Origin: Mytilus edulis
Lineage: Eukaryota > Mollusca > Bivalvia > Mytilida > Mytilidae
Direction of reading: 5' to 3'
DNA length: 64,000 nt
Assembly (NCBI RefSeq): GCF_963676685.1
Contig: NC_092350.1
Coordinates: forward strand, 64,039,674 to 64,103,673
The notes under the pieces were generated by a model. That model saw only the letters and a list, made by a program, of their open reading frames with translations, searched no databases and had not been told where the DNA came from. Position 1 is the first letter of the stretch, and every line of letters begins with the position of its first letter. The position numbers and the translations under genes were made by a program. Positions 1 to 9,892 of the stretch are shown one piece after another.

Positions 1-407
1 TATTGCAAATGATGATATAACTCACCACCTCTAAATTTCTATTAAATAATGTTTGGCAGTTTGGAACTTAACATGGTCAGTATTGTTTTAAATTAAAACA
101 TGATAAAAAATACCTAACTTAGTGACAAGAGAACGCAAACTGACTTGTAAGTTACATCTTTTTAATATTGGTCTGACTTTTGCAGAAACCTAAATTATTT
201 GATATGAGGCTAAACACAATATATCAATGATGTTCTAGTAATACTCAGTTAACAGAGATAAACTGATTGGGCATTTTTATTATATATGTACAGATTGGGA
301 TTTTTTGTATTTACCCAGAACAGATTGTTTGTTTATAAAAACAATAGAAACGAGTGATATGCTATTGTAAATATGTAATTGTTTCTTGATAAAAGTGTTT
401 AACCTAC

Positions 408-536
408 CTATCGGATAATCGCTATTACAATCAACTGTAGGAAAACTTATTTCCGTTGCCGCTGTATTGTGAAATGAACGTAATATACTTCCAGTATATT
501 CTTTTATAACTATTGGTCCGTGACGTCTTCGTAAAG
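408..536 (-). pseudogene. GMC pseudogene third exon
   Basis: A 129-nt exon with acceptor TTTCATAG and donor ATAG|GTAGGT, phase 1 at both ends. It reads R-H-G-P-I-V-I-K-E-Y-T-G, then F-P-T-V-D-C-N-S-D-Y-P-I-G, which fits the GMC segment that follows the Y-F-R-K-S-E region. The open frame continues above the acceptor to about 651, but that part looks intronic. Confidence 0.6.
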
Positions 537-893
537 CTATGAAATATATAAACTTACAATTAGATAAACGATTTACACCACCTTTACAGCAATGTTTTAT
601 TAAACAATCATAATATGCAAAATTTTCACATATTAGATTCCGATTAATCAATAAGCTACCACATATATGCTAGCTATAAAACCAGGTTCAAACCACCATT
701 GTTTTTTAAATGCCCTGTACCGATTCCGGAATATAACAGTTGTTATCAAGGAATGTATGCAGACTTTGTCAAAACCACAAAATTAAGTATCCACGAATAT
801 GCAAGTTTTCCTCAAACCACGAAAATTTATACCTACAAAAATATGAGAACCCACACTTTAACATATTCTTATAAAACGATATGCATTGATTAT

Positions 894-1087
894 ATGAGTC
901 TTTGTATGATGTCTCTGTAGCATTTTCAAGCTTTCTGAAATAGGGTAGCAAATCATTATATCCCAATCCGATTGCTCCTTCTTGTTTCCATTGATCATAA
1001 TTGTTACGACTGCCTCTTTAATAGTATGTTCAATGAATTTATTGATGATGATCACCAACACACTTTGCCTTGCGCTATGTAATCTCT
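894..1087 (-). pseudogene. GMC pseudogene exon with stop and 4-bp insertion
   Basis: The acceptor is ATATAG. The exon begins R-D-Y-I-A-Q-G-K-V, then hits TGA in the glycine loop. It is shifted by a 4-bp insertion, after which the correct frame gives R-G-S-R-N-N-Y-D-Q-W and G-Y-N-D-L-L-P-Y-F-R-K-L-E-N. The intact-length sister exon at 20691-20880 is 190 nt against 194 here. The donor GT seen in the sister copy is AT here. Confidence 0.75.
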
Positions 1088-1599
1088 CTATATAAATAGA
1101 AAATAATAAGGCTGTATTATAGTTTAGTATTCCTGTATGTATGCATTTAATGCGACAGTCGATGAAATTTTATGTTGGTCGAGTGTACGTGGTTTTCATT
1201 TACCTGATTAAAATTACCGGTTGTAAGAGTCGTTTATTTTGTTACCGTTATGGAATATTGACAAAGGGCATGTTTCAATTAAAGTAACTACAACCCCATA
1301 CTAATTTCAACGAATGTGACCTACTGCATAAGACTTATTACATGGTATGTAATTTTAGGGGGAAAAACACGGATACAATATATGGAGTAGGATCTGCATA
1401 CTTATCCGTAACATCCGGATTTTTTTCTAGTGGTTTTGTGTTACTCAATATTAATATTTATATGTTGTTTGTTTTGTGGTTTTTCTTTGCCAATGCCAGG
1501 TCAGTTTATTTTCATTTTGTGTTTTCGACTCTATTTTGTGTCTCATTTTCTCTTATATTCCTAAATTCCGGCATTTCTCTGAATACAATAATTAATCAG

Positions 1600-1700
1600 T
1601 TGATTCAAATACAGCCGAACCTCGTTGTGTCGTAGTCTAAGTGACCGGACCAAAGTATTCGACTTATCCGAGGTTCGACTCATCCGAGGTCGAGTGTGTC
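1600..1700. mobile_element. Possible pogo/Tigger-like DNA transposon end
   Basis: The stretch has CAGCCGAACCTCG followed by two copies of a CGACTTATCCGAGGT-like motif. This resembles the terminal repeat of Tc1/mariner pogo-type elements as I remember them. No transposase and no partner end were seen nearby. It lies in an intron of the GMC pseudogene. Confidence 0.35.
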
Positions 1701-1977
1701 GTCATAAATTTTGAATGCATGAAATACGGTATGAGATTTGTGTAAACTAGATACAATGAACAGTGTGCCTTTTCCATTCAATCTCCATTTTTGGTCCTTC
1801 GTAATAATTAAAAACACAAGTATAGATACAAATCATGCACAAATGAAATCAATAGTCTACAAAAATATTTACAAGGTTCAGTCGCTATGAATTATGAAAT
1901 CACGCGCGAAACGAAATAAGTTCTAAATGGTCTCTGATGAGGTCGTCTGTACAAACTTAATGGATATATTCATTTTA

Positions 1978-2060
1978 AGTCATGGCGTTGTCAGTTTGAT
2001 TTAGATTTATGAGTTTGACTGTCCCTTTGGTATCTTTCGTCCTTCTTTTATTTGCAAAGC
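1978..2060 (+). mobile_element. 3'-end fragment of a mussel RT element
   Basis: The core CATGGCGTTGTCAGTTTG, then ATGAGTTTGACTGTCCC and GGTATCTTTCGTCC, also occurs at 36690-36765 (+), 49330-49430 (-) and 50700-50790 (-). At the last of these it lies directly downstream of recognisable RT coding sequence, so I read it as the 3' tail of that family. Confidence 0.55.
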
Positions 2061-2312
2061 GTTGCAAGTACATAGAAACGACTATCGCTCATATGCTTGA
2101 CTTACCAGAGATGTTTGAATGGTTGGTATTGGTCATGTGTACTCGTGCCCATTTACTTTCCCATCCTTTAAACACGAGTAAAATTGTATTTTATATATTG
2201 ACTATAAATGTAGTCCGGGGCACTATTTTGTTTAAATTTTAATCATTTGTATATAATGTACAACACAATGCCAAAATAAAGTAAAACTTATTGATAAACA
2301 AATTATTGTTAC

Positions 2313-2524
2313 CTCATTTTGGTAAGCAAAATGTGAATATTTTTGTGATACTGATTGATATCCCCAATCTTTCTCAGAACCTATAAGGGAATACCACAAC
2401 GATGGTATTTGAGTAACGTCACCAGGTTCCAAATCCAATTTTCCAGTTTCCAACAAAAGAACTGAATTTTCATAATCCGCCAATAATCAGGTAGCTAAAA
2501 TACTACCAGCCGAACCGGCTCCGA
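2313..2524 (-). pseudogene. GMC pseudogene exon with FAD-binding motif
   Basis: A 212-nt exon with acceptor TTCTAG and donor GAG|GTAACA. After the first two bases it reads through G-A-G-S-A-G, a TGA stop, then L-L-A-D-Y-E-N-S-V-L-L-L-E-T-G and W-Y-S-L-I-G-S-E-K-D-W. This is the N-terminal dinucleotide-binding fold and following segment of the GMC family. The stop is explained by a single CGA to TGA change. Confidence 0.75.
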
Positions 2525-2565
2525 CTAGAAATTATAATAATCAAAATATATGATTTCTATGGTGG

Positions 2566-2856
2566 CATATATCTTCCCCTACTTGTCACTTAGTAAAGTC
2601 GTCTTGATTAGCCAAATAAGTCGACTTTTCATTTAATTAAGTCTGTTTGTCACTTAATTAAGTTTACTTGAACACTTAATAAAGTTTACCTGTCACTTAG
2701 TTAAGTGCAGTAGTCAGATATATAAGTCTGCTTTCACCTGTCATAAAAAAGACGTTTTTAATTTCTACAAAACAGTCTAATTTAATTATCTGACAAATAT
2801 ACTTAACTAAGTGACGACAAGTAGACTCAATTAACAAGAAGGGGTAGATATATGCT
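2566..2856. mobile_element. MITE-like element with inverted ends and CTTAATTAAGT repeats
   Basis: GCATATATCTTCCCCTACTT on the left is matched in inverted form by AAGGGGTAGATATATGC on the right. Both ends continue with GTCACTTAG-type sequence. Inside is a run of degenerate CACTTAATTAAGTTTACTTG units. There is no coding capacity. Confidence 0.6.
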
Positions 2857-2904
2857 ATCATAGATTACTTATTTCGTATGCATAATTATCTATACAAATA
2901 AGGA

Positions 2905-3078
2905 GACGTGACATGAGTGCCAATGAGACATTATATATAACTCTCCATCCATGTCACAATGTGTATTAAACGTTAAAAACTGTAGGCAGAGAACGGCCTG
3001 CAATACGGAGACTTTGTTCACATCAAACAACAAGCAAAATAATGGACCCAATAAATGACTAGTGTAAAACAACTCTTA
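2905..3078 (+). repeat. Mussel dispersed repeat A (GCCAATGAGACAACTCTCC family)
   Basis: A degenerate copy beginning GTGACATGAGTGCCAATGAG, followed by CTCTCCATCCATGTCACAAT, a CGGCCTGCAATACGGAG block and TAGTGTAAAACAA. Other copies in the window are at 26656, 29772, 44366, 46066 (-) and 50098 (-). The family is non-coding; I recall it as very common in Mytilus. Confidence 0.65.
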
Positions 3079-3304
3079 CCTATCAAATAAAGCTACTATC
3101 AATAGTAAAAAAAACATCAGAAGGGTAAAAAGTAAATAAAGTATCGTAAAAATCCTCAGACATTTTCAAATTTGTGAAGTAAAATACAAATTATAGAATT
3201 CATTTAAAAGACATGGCGACGCAGTATGATGAATTTGTATGCTAAATAAATCTATGAACGAACGGCACTGATTTCAAGTAGTGCTATTTTGGTGTTGGGT
3301 ACAG

Positions 3305-3423
3305 GTTGGCAGGCACTGTGCACAATATAGATCACTTTGAGGGAAAACCAGAGATTATTTTCTTTTCAGAAAACACTGTCAAACAATCCAACATACTATC
3401 CACACTGATCTGTGTCCACATTG
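3305..3423 (+). other. Possible isolated coding exon, family not recognised
   Basis: A 119-nt open stretch between a good acceptor (GGGTACAG) and donor (ATTG|GTAAGA). It encodes 39 full codons including H-F-E-G-K-P-E-I-I-F-F-S-E-N and S-T-L-I-C-V-H-I, phase 2 in and phase 1 out. Its composition is more protein-like than the surrounding noise. No partner exon was found on this strand, so it may be a gene fragment or chance. Confidence 0.3.
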
Positions 3424-3913
3424 GTAAGATTTTTAAAATATTGTACATGTACCTTACAGTAACTGTTGATGTATATGAAATTTATGAAATGACCCCAATG
3501 CGGTGAAGAGGTACTGTTGAATGTGTGAATACACACCAACTTATTGTGTGTGTATTACAGTTTAGGTAGAATGACATTGGAACTATTACTAGTGCTTATT
3601 TGGACATTAAAACAAAAAAGTTTAATTAGTAAGCCGAATATATTTCGTTTTAAATCTTCACACTTATTATTGATTTCATTACAATAGCTTGATCAGAAAC
3701 AATTAATATATATGGATTGTATTTGAGTTAGTTTTAAGAATACAGTGAAACTTCTTTTAAGAGTCCACTTAAAGTAGAGAAAAAAGTGTTAATTCTAAAG
3801 ATAGGTGGTCTTTTATACAATCAATGTCATATTTACTATAGGGGGATCTAAAATTAATGGTCTTTGAACACCTGTTGTTGCATAATACAAGTAGTCTTTC
3901 AAGCAGGTTTGTT
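3424..3913. other. Intergenic stretch, nothing recognised
   Basis: AT-rich sequence without open frames of note or obvious inverted repeats, ending where the fold-back structure begins. Confidence 0.5.
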
Positions 3914-5870
3914 TGTACTTTAAGTTTCGATGGAGTTGTGCTCCAACAGCTTATTTATGCATACATTCCAAACTGTTTCCTTTATTCGTATTCATTCCTA
4001 TTCTCACTCCTATTCTCATTTCTCCACAATCTGTCATTTAACTCACTTGCTCATTTGCTTTCTTACTGGTTCATTCACACTCACTTTCAAATAATAAATT
4101 GCTCACTCATATTTACTCTTTCATTCACTAACTTTCATATACCAATTCTCTCTCATATACCCATTTGTTTCTCTAACTCGTTCTCGTTGGATGACTGAGA
4201 GAAACAGGGTGAACGAGAACGAGTTAAAGAAACAAATGGGTATATGAGAGAGAATTGGTATATGAAAGTTAGTGAATGAAAGAGTAAATATGAGTGAGCA
4301 ATTTATTATTTGAAAGTTTCTCTCAGTCATCCACACTTTCCCAGTCATCCATTCTCTCTCATTCATCCACTCTTTCTCGTTCGCCCTATTTCTCTCATTC
4401 ATCCAATTTCTGTCATTCATCCAGTCCCTCTCATTCAACCTGTTAATTTCGTTCTTCCAATCTCTCTCATTCCTTTCTCTCATTTATCCACACCCACACC
4501 CACACTCATTCACCACTACGTATACCTATTCACCTACACTCTCATCTATTCAACTACACTCTCACACCCTCCAATTCATTCATCCAACCACACACACGTT
4601 CACCCTGCAATTCATTCACCCAACCACACACACTTTCATTCGTTCACCCAACCACACACACGTTCACTCGTTCACCCTGCAATTCATTCACCCAACCACA
4701 CACACATTCACTCGTTCCCCCTTCCACAATTTCAACCACTATTACTCCTTCACTAACTCTCTCTCTCATTCTCTCGTTTACCTACACTGTATGTGGTTCA
4801 CCCACACTCTGTCGTTTACCCATGCACTCTCTCTCTTGTTCATTTCACCCATGCACTCTCTCTCGTTCACTTCACCCATGCTCTCTCGTTCACCCATGGT
4901 CTCTCTCTCATTCACCCATGGTCTCTCTCTCATTCACCCATACTCTCCCTCTCCCTCTCGTTCACCCACGCTTTCTCTCGGACTCTCGTTTACCCACGAT
5001 GGCTATCGTTCGCCCACGGTCGCCCTCGTTCACACACGCTAGCTCTCATTCATCCACGCTAGCTCTCGTTCATCCACGCTGATCACCCACGCTAGCTGTC
5101 GATCACCCTCGCTAGCTGCCGATCACCCAAGCTAGCTCTCGTTCACGCTAGCTGTCGCTCTCGTTCACGCTAGCTGTCGATCACCCAAGCTAGCTGTCGA
5201 TCACCCACGCTAGCTCTCGTTCACCCACGTTTCATATACCCATTTGTTTCTCTAACTCGTTTTCGTTCACCCTGTTTCTCTCATTCATCCACACTCTCTC
5301 ATTCATCCATTCTCTCTCTCATTCATCCACTCTTTCTCGTTCGCCCTATTTCTCTCATTCATCCAATTTCTGTCATTCATCCAGTCCCTCTCATTCAACC
5401 TGTTAATTTCGTTCTTCCAATCTCTCTCATTCATCCTTTCTCTTATTTATCCACACCCACACCCACACTCATTCACCCCTACCCATTCACCTACACTCTC
5501 ATCTATTCACCTACACTCTCACACCCTCCAATTCATTCACCCAACCACACACACGTTCACCCTGCAATTCATTCACACAACCACACACACGTTCACCCTG
5601 CAATTCATTCACCCAACAACACACACGTTCATTCGTTCACCCTGCAATTCATTCACCCAACCACACACACGTTCACTCGTTCCCCCTTCAACAATTTCAA
5701 CCACTATCACCCTCGCTAGCTGTCGATCACCCACGCTAGCTCTCGTTCACGCTAGCTGTCGATCACCCACGCTAGCTCTCGTTTCCCCACGCTGGCTCTC
5801 GTTCACCCACGCTGGATCTCGTTCACCCACGCTGGCTCTCGTTCACCCACTAAATATTTTTTCTTATATA
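3914..5870 (+). repeat. Left minisatellite arm
   Basis: Arrays of short pyrimidine-rich units: TCTCTCATTCATCCA, AATTCATTCACCCAACCACA, and GTTCACCCACGCTAGCTCTC with a central GCTAGC. The block from about 4330 to 4740 recurs in the same order at about 5270-5700, so the arm contains a tandem duplication of roughly 0.95 kb. Open frames here, rich in S, H, P and L, are by-products of the repeats. Confidence 0.85.
4083..4317. repeat. Near-perfect 106-bp inverted repeat (hairpin)
   Basis: 4083-4188 is the reverse complement of 4212-4317 with a single mismatch that I could see, separated by a 23-bp spacer (4189-4211). It sits at the start of the minisatellite arm. The right arm of the big element carries only one copy of this segment (about 18905-19010), so the hairpin is a local inverted duplication. 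Confidence 0.85.
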
Positions 5871-7227
5871 GACCAGAATGTCACCTTTCTTTTGACATCC
5901 TCCTGGGCATTTTAACAACCCAATAGGTCTTAGGCGAGTGATATGAGAGCCAAATTTACATTTTTAATGCACCTACCTAACACACGGCTAAATTATATAT
6001 CACTGGAAAGCTAAGAATGTGTACTTTCTAAATATCCCGGTCGTCAAAGGAAATTATGGTGCATTTTTTTTTAAATCGAGGTCAAAGGTCATAGGTGCAA
6101 TTTCAATTCACGGATACTTCCAGTAGAAAAATCGAGTCAAAATAAATGCAAAAACGAAACAATTTTATGGGAATGCTGTCTTACTGTTGGGAAAATATAT
6201 TTCTTTCATAGTATTAATTGATTTTGGTTGATTTTAACGGTAACGCATGTTACGTAACGTTTTCTCTCGGAGTCTTTGAAAATCAACCATTAAGTCACAC
6301 AAATGTATCTGTAGTCGCCCTTGCATTATCTTAATCTTATAATACCTCCATATCATTTGAATGCACGTATTTACAAACAGATATCTGCAAATTTGATATA
6401 AATAATCCAAAAAAAAATATTTGAAGCAAGGGGAAAACATAACATATGACGTATTTTTAATTGTTTAGAAAAGTCCCATGATGAGCTGTACATTAAGATT
6501 GAGAAAGCGTACGGTTCCCTGTTAGTTTGAAAGCCTGGCAACCGCTTCAAGATCAGACAACCATAGGGCAGATTTATTTTTATTATTGTAGTGCAATATG
6601 TGGAGTCTGGATCATACCGCAATTTCATTTACATTACTAAATCAGATATGATAAGAGTACTAACTAACATTACTAAAATGAGTAAAGTGCTACTAGTATA
6701 CTTATATCAACAAATTGACAATTCCAATATAAAACATCACAAGGAAAAAATTATCACTCATTATACGTCAAATTGTGTTTGGTTTTACTTTAGTCGGCCG
6801 CCGTGTTTCATGAGATATCTAATTAGTCAAACAACACTTGACAAAATAGTTTGTACTTTTTTTAAATTACGCTAGTGATAACGTTCGGCTACTTTGACAC
6901 TAAGTATTTAATTAATTTACTTCTTTATATCTTGTTTCACCGCTTCAAACGGAGGACAAGCTTGTGCTTATATCTTATATTGAATCTTTTATTTGGCTTT
7001 TTTATGTTAAAATCCCGTTAGCGTATAACCTAAATGATCGAAACGTCGGACCAATAGGATGTTGGACCATTTAGGTGTCGGAATATCATAGCTTCATTTT
7101 AACTTGTAATCTCATCAATCTTATCGGTCAACATATCCATACAAAGACAACTTCCTTGGCATGGGCATATATCAGAACATCAGAGGTTTTGCTCAAAACG
7201 AACACAAGATCTACTATATACAGATTG

Positions 7228-7570
7228 AATTAAAAAGTGGAAATGGACATGAGGGATTTGTCAAAGAGACACCAACCCGTTCAAAAAGCAGGCAACGGCC
7301 GAAGACCACAAATGGGTCATCAATGCAGCAAGAAACTCCCAAACCCGGAGTCGTTCTTCAGCTGGCCCCTAAACAAAAATGTACTAGTTTGAAATGATAA
7401 TGGACGTCATACTAAGCTTCGAAATATACTCAAGAAATTCAAATAAAAAGCATACAAACCTAAGAAAGGCCAGAGGACTCTGACTTGGGACAGGCGCAAA
7501 ATTGCGGCGGGGTTAAACATGTTTTTGATAATCTCAACCCTCCCCTATACCTAATGCGCGAACAGATCAA
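7228..7570 (+). repeat. Mussel dispersed repeat B
   Basis: Contains GTCAAAGAGACACCAACCCG, the TTCAGCTGGCCCCTAAACAA block, AAGGCCAGAGGACTCTGACT and GCGGCGGGGTTAAACATG. Related copies are at 22490-22570, 30905-31020 and 54293-54470. It is nested within the 3960-bp transposon. The short frame at 7161-7397 is accidental. Confidence 0.65.
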
Positions 7571-8353
7571 ATCTTGTAGAAAGTTGGATGACATCATACC
7601 GGACCGATGTTGCCTTTTAGCCAACCAAAGTCATACGGAGAACTTTTATTGTTTCTGTAGTTAGTTCGACATTGTCTTGGATAAAATTCTGACCCCCAAT
7701 AGAAAAATAATGCCATGTAGAATGTATGCCCCAGTTTCATTTGTTCTAATCTCTTGATCAGTCAAACTTGTTAATAGTTATCAAAGGTGTGTCCATAAAT
7801 ACGGTGCATTTGTAATGATAAACCTAAATGAAAAAGAGTAAAAAAAAATAATTATAGATAATATACATTCTACTAAAACCATACATCTAAGAACTTTGTC
7901 AAAAGGAATATCGTACGCTTTATAAACTGCCGCAGATGCGCAATCATAAAAAAAAACCATATAGAAAGGTTTTTAAAGCAGGTGGCATAATTTCAATTGA
8001 ATAATCCTCTGATTGGATAACAACTTTACCCTACATGTATATCTGCTTCCATAAAGTACTAGTAGCTGCATAAAGTACTTGCAACCAGTTTCGCAGTCAC
8101 TGCTCAGATCTTTAAATTTGACAGACTGTATATAACAATCATTTTAAACGGGTAATTTTCCGTCATTACGACATAAAACAAAATTATAGAGCTACTGTAT
8201 ATAATATTGGATGTATCTTGGCCTTGTTGAGGCTGTATATATACATGCAACTATGAATTGACCATATATTTTTAGTTTTTGCTGAAGCTGATAATATGTT
8301 TTGTAGTTTTCTCGGCTGCGATCCCCGAGCAGAAATTAAGCCCGGTTAACTGA

Positions 8354-8995
8354 TCAAGTAAATAAAGCTGTTAACCAGAATACTTCCTTATGTACAGGCA
8401 CGTCATCTTTAATCGTCGAAATTTTAGTAAAAGCTGTTTTATGTTCAGAACTAATTAGCTCTTTACTTTCTGATTTCAAATTTTGTAGCAAATATTTCGC
8501 GATACAAACTCGATGGTATAAAGATTTAATAGTACAATTATCATGAGTTATTTTGTAAATCAGATCATTGTAAGAGATATATGTAGTAACACTCAATACA
8601 CCTTGAGTTTGCTCCTCAGAGGATACCTTATGAATTTGTGTGACTTGCTTATAGGCTTTATACATTTGCAAAATATACAAACAGACAAATCTGAATGAGT
8701 TGTAGATCTACTGCACTCGTTGATATATGAGTAGAGACTGGTCGGTAGAATTGGTACATGTAGTACAAAGTCTTTGTACAGACAAAATAGAAGATGATAA
8801 GTTGTGCTTATTTTTGAAATATTTATAGAAACTCTTATGATATTTTGTATTTTCAAATGGGATGATTTCATTATTTTCATATTCATCGACCAGTCTTCTG
8901 TAAACTTTATCTTTTCGTTTTCCCACTGCTGCAGTGGATACAACTGTATCTTCATTTAAGTGTTTAACTACATAGTTTCTATGTAGTAAATACAT
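8354..8995 (-). pseudogene. Frameshifted transposon ORF with CxxC...YHxxC module
   Basis: Two minus-strand frames overlap around 8650-8710 and together read as one decayed protein. The upstream half (8995-8710) has F-Y-K-Y-F-K-N-K-H-N and C-T-T-C. The downstream half (8354-8680, entered at about 8690 by a frame change) has C-I-F-C-K, then after about 55 residues Y-H-R-V-C-I-A-K-Y. From memory this Cys/His arrangement resembles an N-terminal module common in large invertebrate transposon-encoded proteins; I cannot name the family. It lies inside the TIR element and is probably a remnant of its protein. Confidence 0.4.
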
Positions 8996-9892
8996 GACAG
9001 ACTATGCATCTGTGTCAATCCATGGATAGTTTTTGCTGTTTAGCATAGGAAGGGTTTCATTGTGAACTTGACTGTGAAAATTTGACACGACTCGGAAAAT
9101 GTTCTACAATTTTCCGATACGATTTCTTATTTAGAAAGGGGTGAATTCTACAGAACTCAAAAACCATGTTTTACTTTGATTTGATCTTAATTTCGGACGA
9201 TTTTATATCTATTTAAGCTACACTGAAGTTAAAGATAGAAGTTAAACCGTTTAAATATGATTTATCGTACTCCAATAGCACTATTAGTACACGAAAATCG
9301 CTCATATATTCAGTAAAAAAACGATAACGAAATAAGGGATTCCGGAAACTATAGTAATTTTACCCAACATCATAAAATTGCAGAAATTCGTGATTTTATG
9401 AAATGTTGAGGTAAAGTCTTGATCTTGAATGAAAAAAACGATAACTGATGAGTAATTTGGTGTGTTCTAAAACGAAAAGAGTGCAAAAGCATTTAATAAA
9501 AATTAAATTGTAGATCCGAAAAGGTCAGGATTATGAAAATTGTCGTACAAAATGTCAAATATTTAGAAGGAATGCAAAAGCATGCGGACTTACAGTTGTA
9601 AATATTGTTTTTCATTATTTTAAGAATCTAATTCACTTAATTATTCTGTCTAAAAGAAGAGATACGACTAATTTCCTTTGCCTGAAAAAATGTCGTAATT
9701 TTATAATTTTCAACTAATTTCTGAAATAAACGTCAATTTTACAAAAACTGCACCGTACGATTTTGTGACGACCGGGCAAAAATCAAAGTTAAATCATTAT
9801 TCTTTCATTTAAAAAAAAAAATAGCTGTGTGTTAGGTGGGTGCATTAAAGTCCTTAACTAGACGTCTTTTTCAAATATTACACTCGCCTATC

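Larger units (their letters stand above)
408..2524 (-). pseudogene. GMC oxidoreductase pseudogene (choline/glucose dehydrogenase-like), three exons
   Basis: GMC oxidoreductases are FAD-dependent enzymes that oxidise alcohols such as choline or glucose. Three exons lie in the correct order on the minus strand. The first (2313-2524) carries the FAD-binding G-A-G-S-A-G motif, then S-V-L-L-L-E-T-G. The second (894-1087) should carry the G-G-S-S-S-I-N loop and ends in L-P-Y-F-R-K-L-E. The third (408-536) has G-P-I-V-I-K-E-Y. Splice phases agree (phase 0, then phase 1). The locus is broken: TGA at 2489-2487 where CGA is expected, TGA at 1054-1052 where GGA is expected, a 4-bp insertion in exon 2 relative to the copy at 20691, and the exon-2 donor changed from GT to AT. 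Upstream and downstream exons were not found, so this is a partial, dead gene or a decayed duplicate. The family call is firm; the substrate is unknown. Confidence 0.75.
5931..9890. mobile_element. 3960-bp TIR DNA transposon inserted in the left fold-back arm
   Basis: The ends read TAGGCGAGTG (5931-5940) and its reverse complement CACTCGCCTA (9881-9890). A subterminal block matching TTTAATGCACC/ACCTAACACAC/GCTA is inverted at 5963-5990 and 9822-9849, and further weak matches (CCCGGTCGTCA) lie inside. The flanking bases TCT (5928-5930 and 9891-9893) form a 3-bp direct repeat. The right fold-back arm (about 17985-17995, inverted) has the uninterrupted site, which proves the insertion. The only coding trace is the minus-strand ORF pair at 8354-8995. 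A 3-bp duplication would suit PIF/Harbinger or CACTA-like elements, but the termini fit neither clearly. Confidence 0.8.

Noticed and set aside
1342..1635. 97-codon plus-strand frame
   Set aside because: Aromatic and Ser/Leu-rich AT-driven frame within the GMC pseudogene intron and running into a transposon end; no family signal.
4310..5082. Four long plus-strand frames rich in His, Ser, Pro and Leu
   Set aside because: They are translations of the minisatellite units in several frames at once. The same pattern occurs inverted at 18143-18890.
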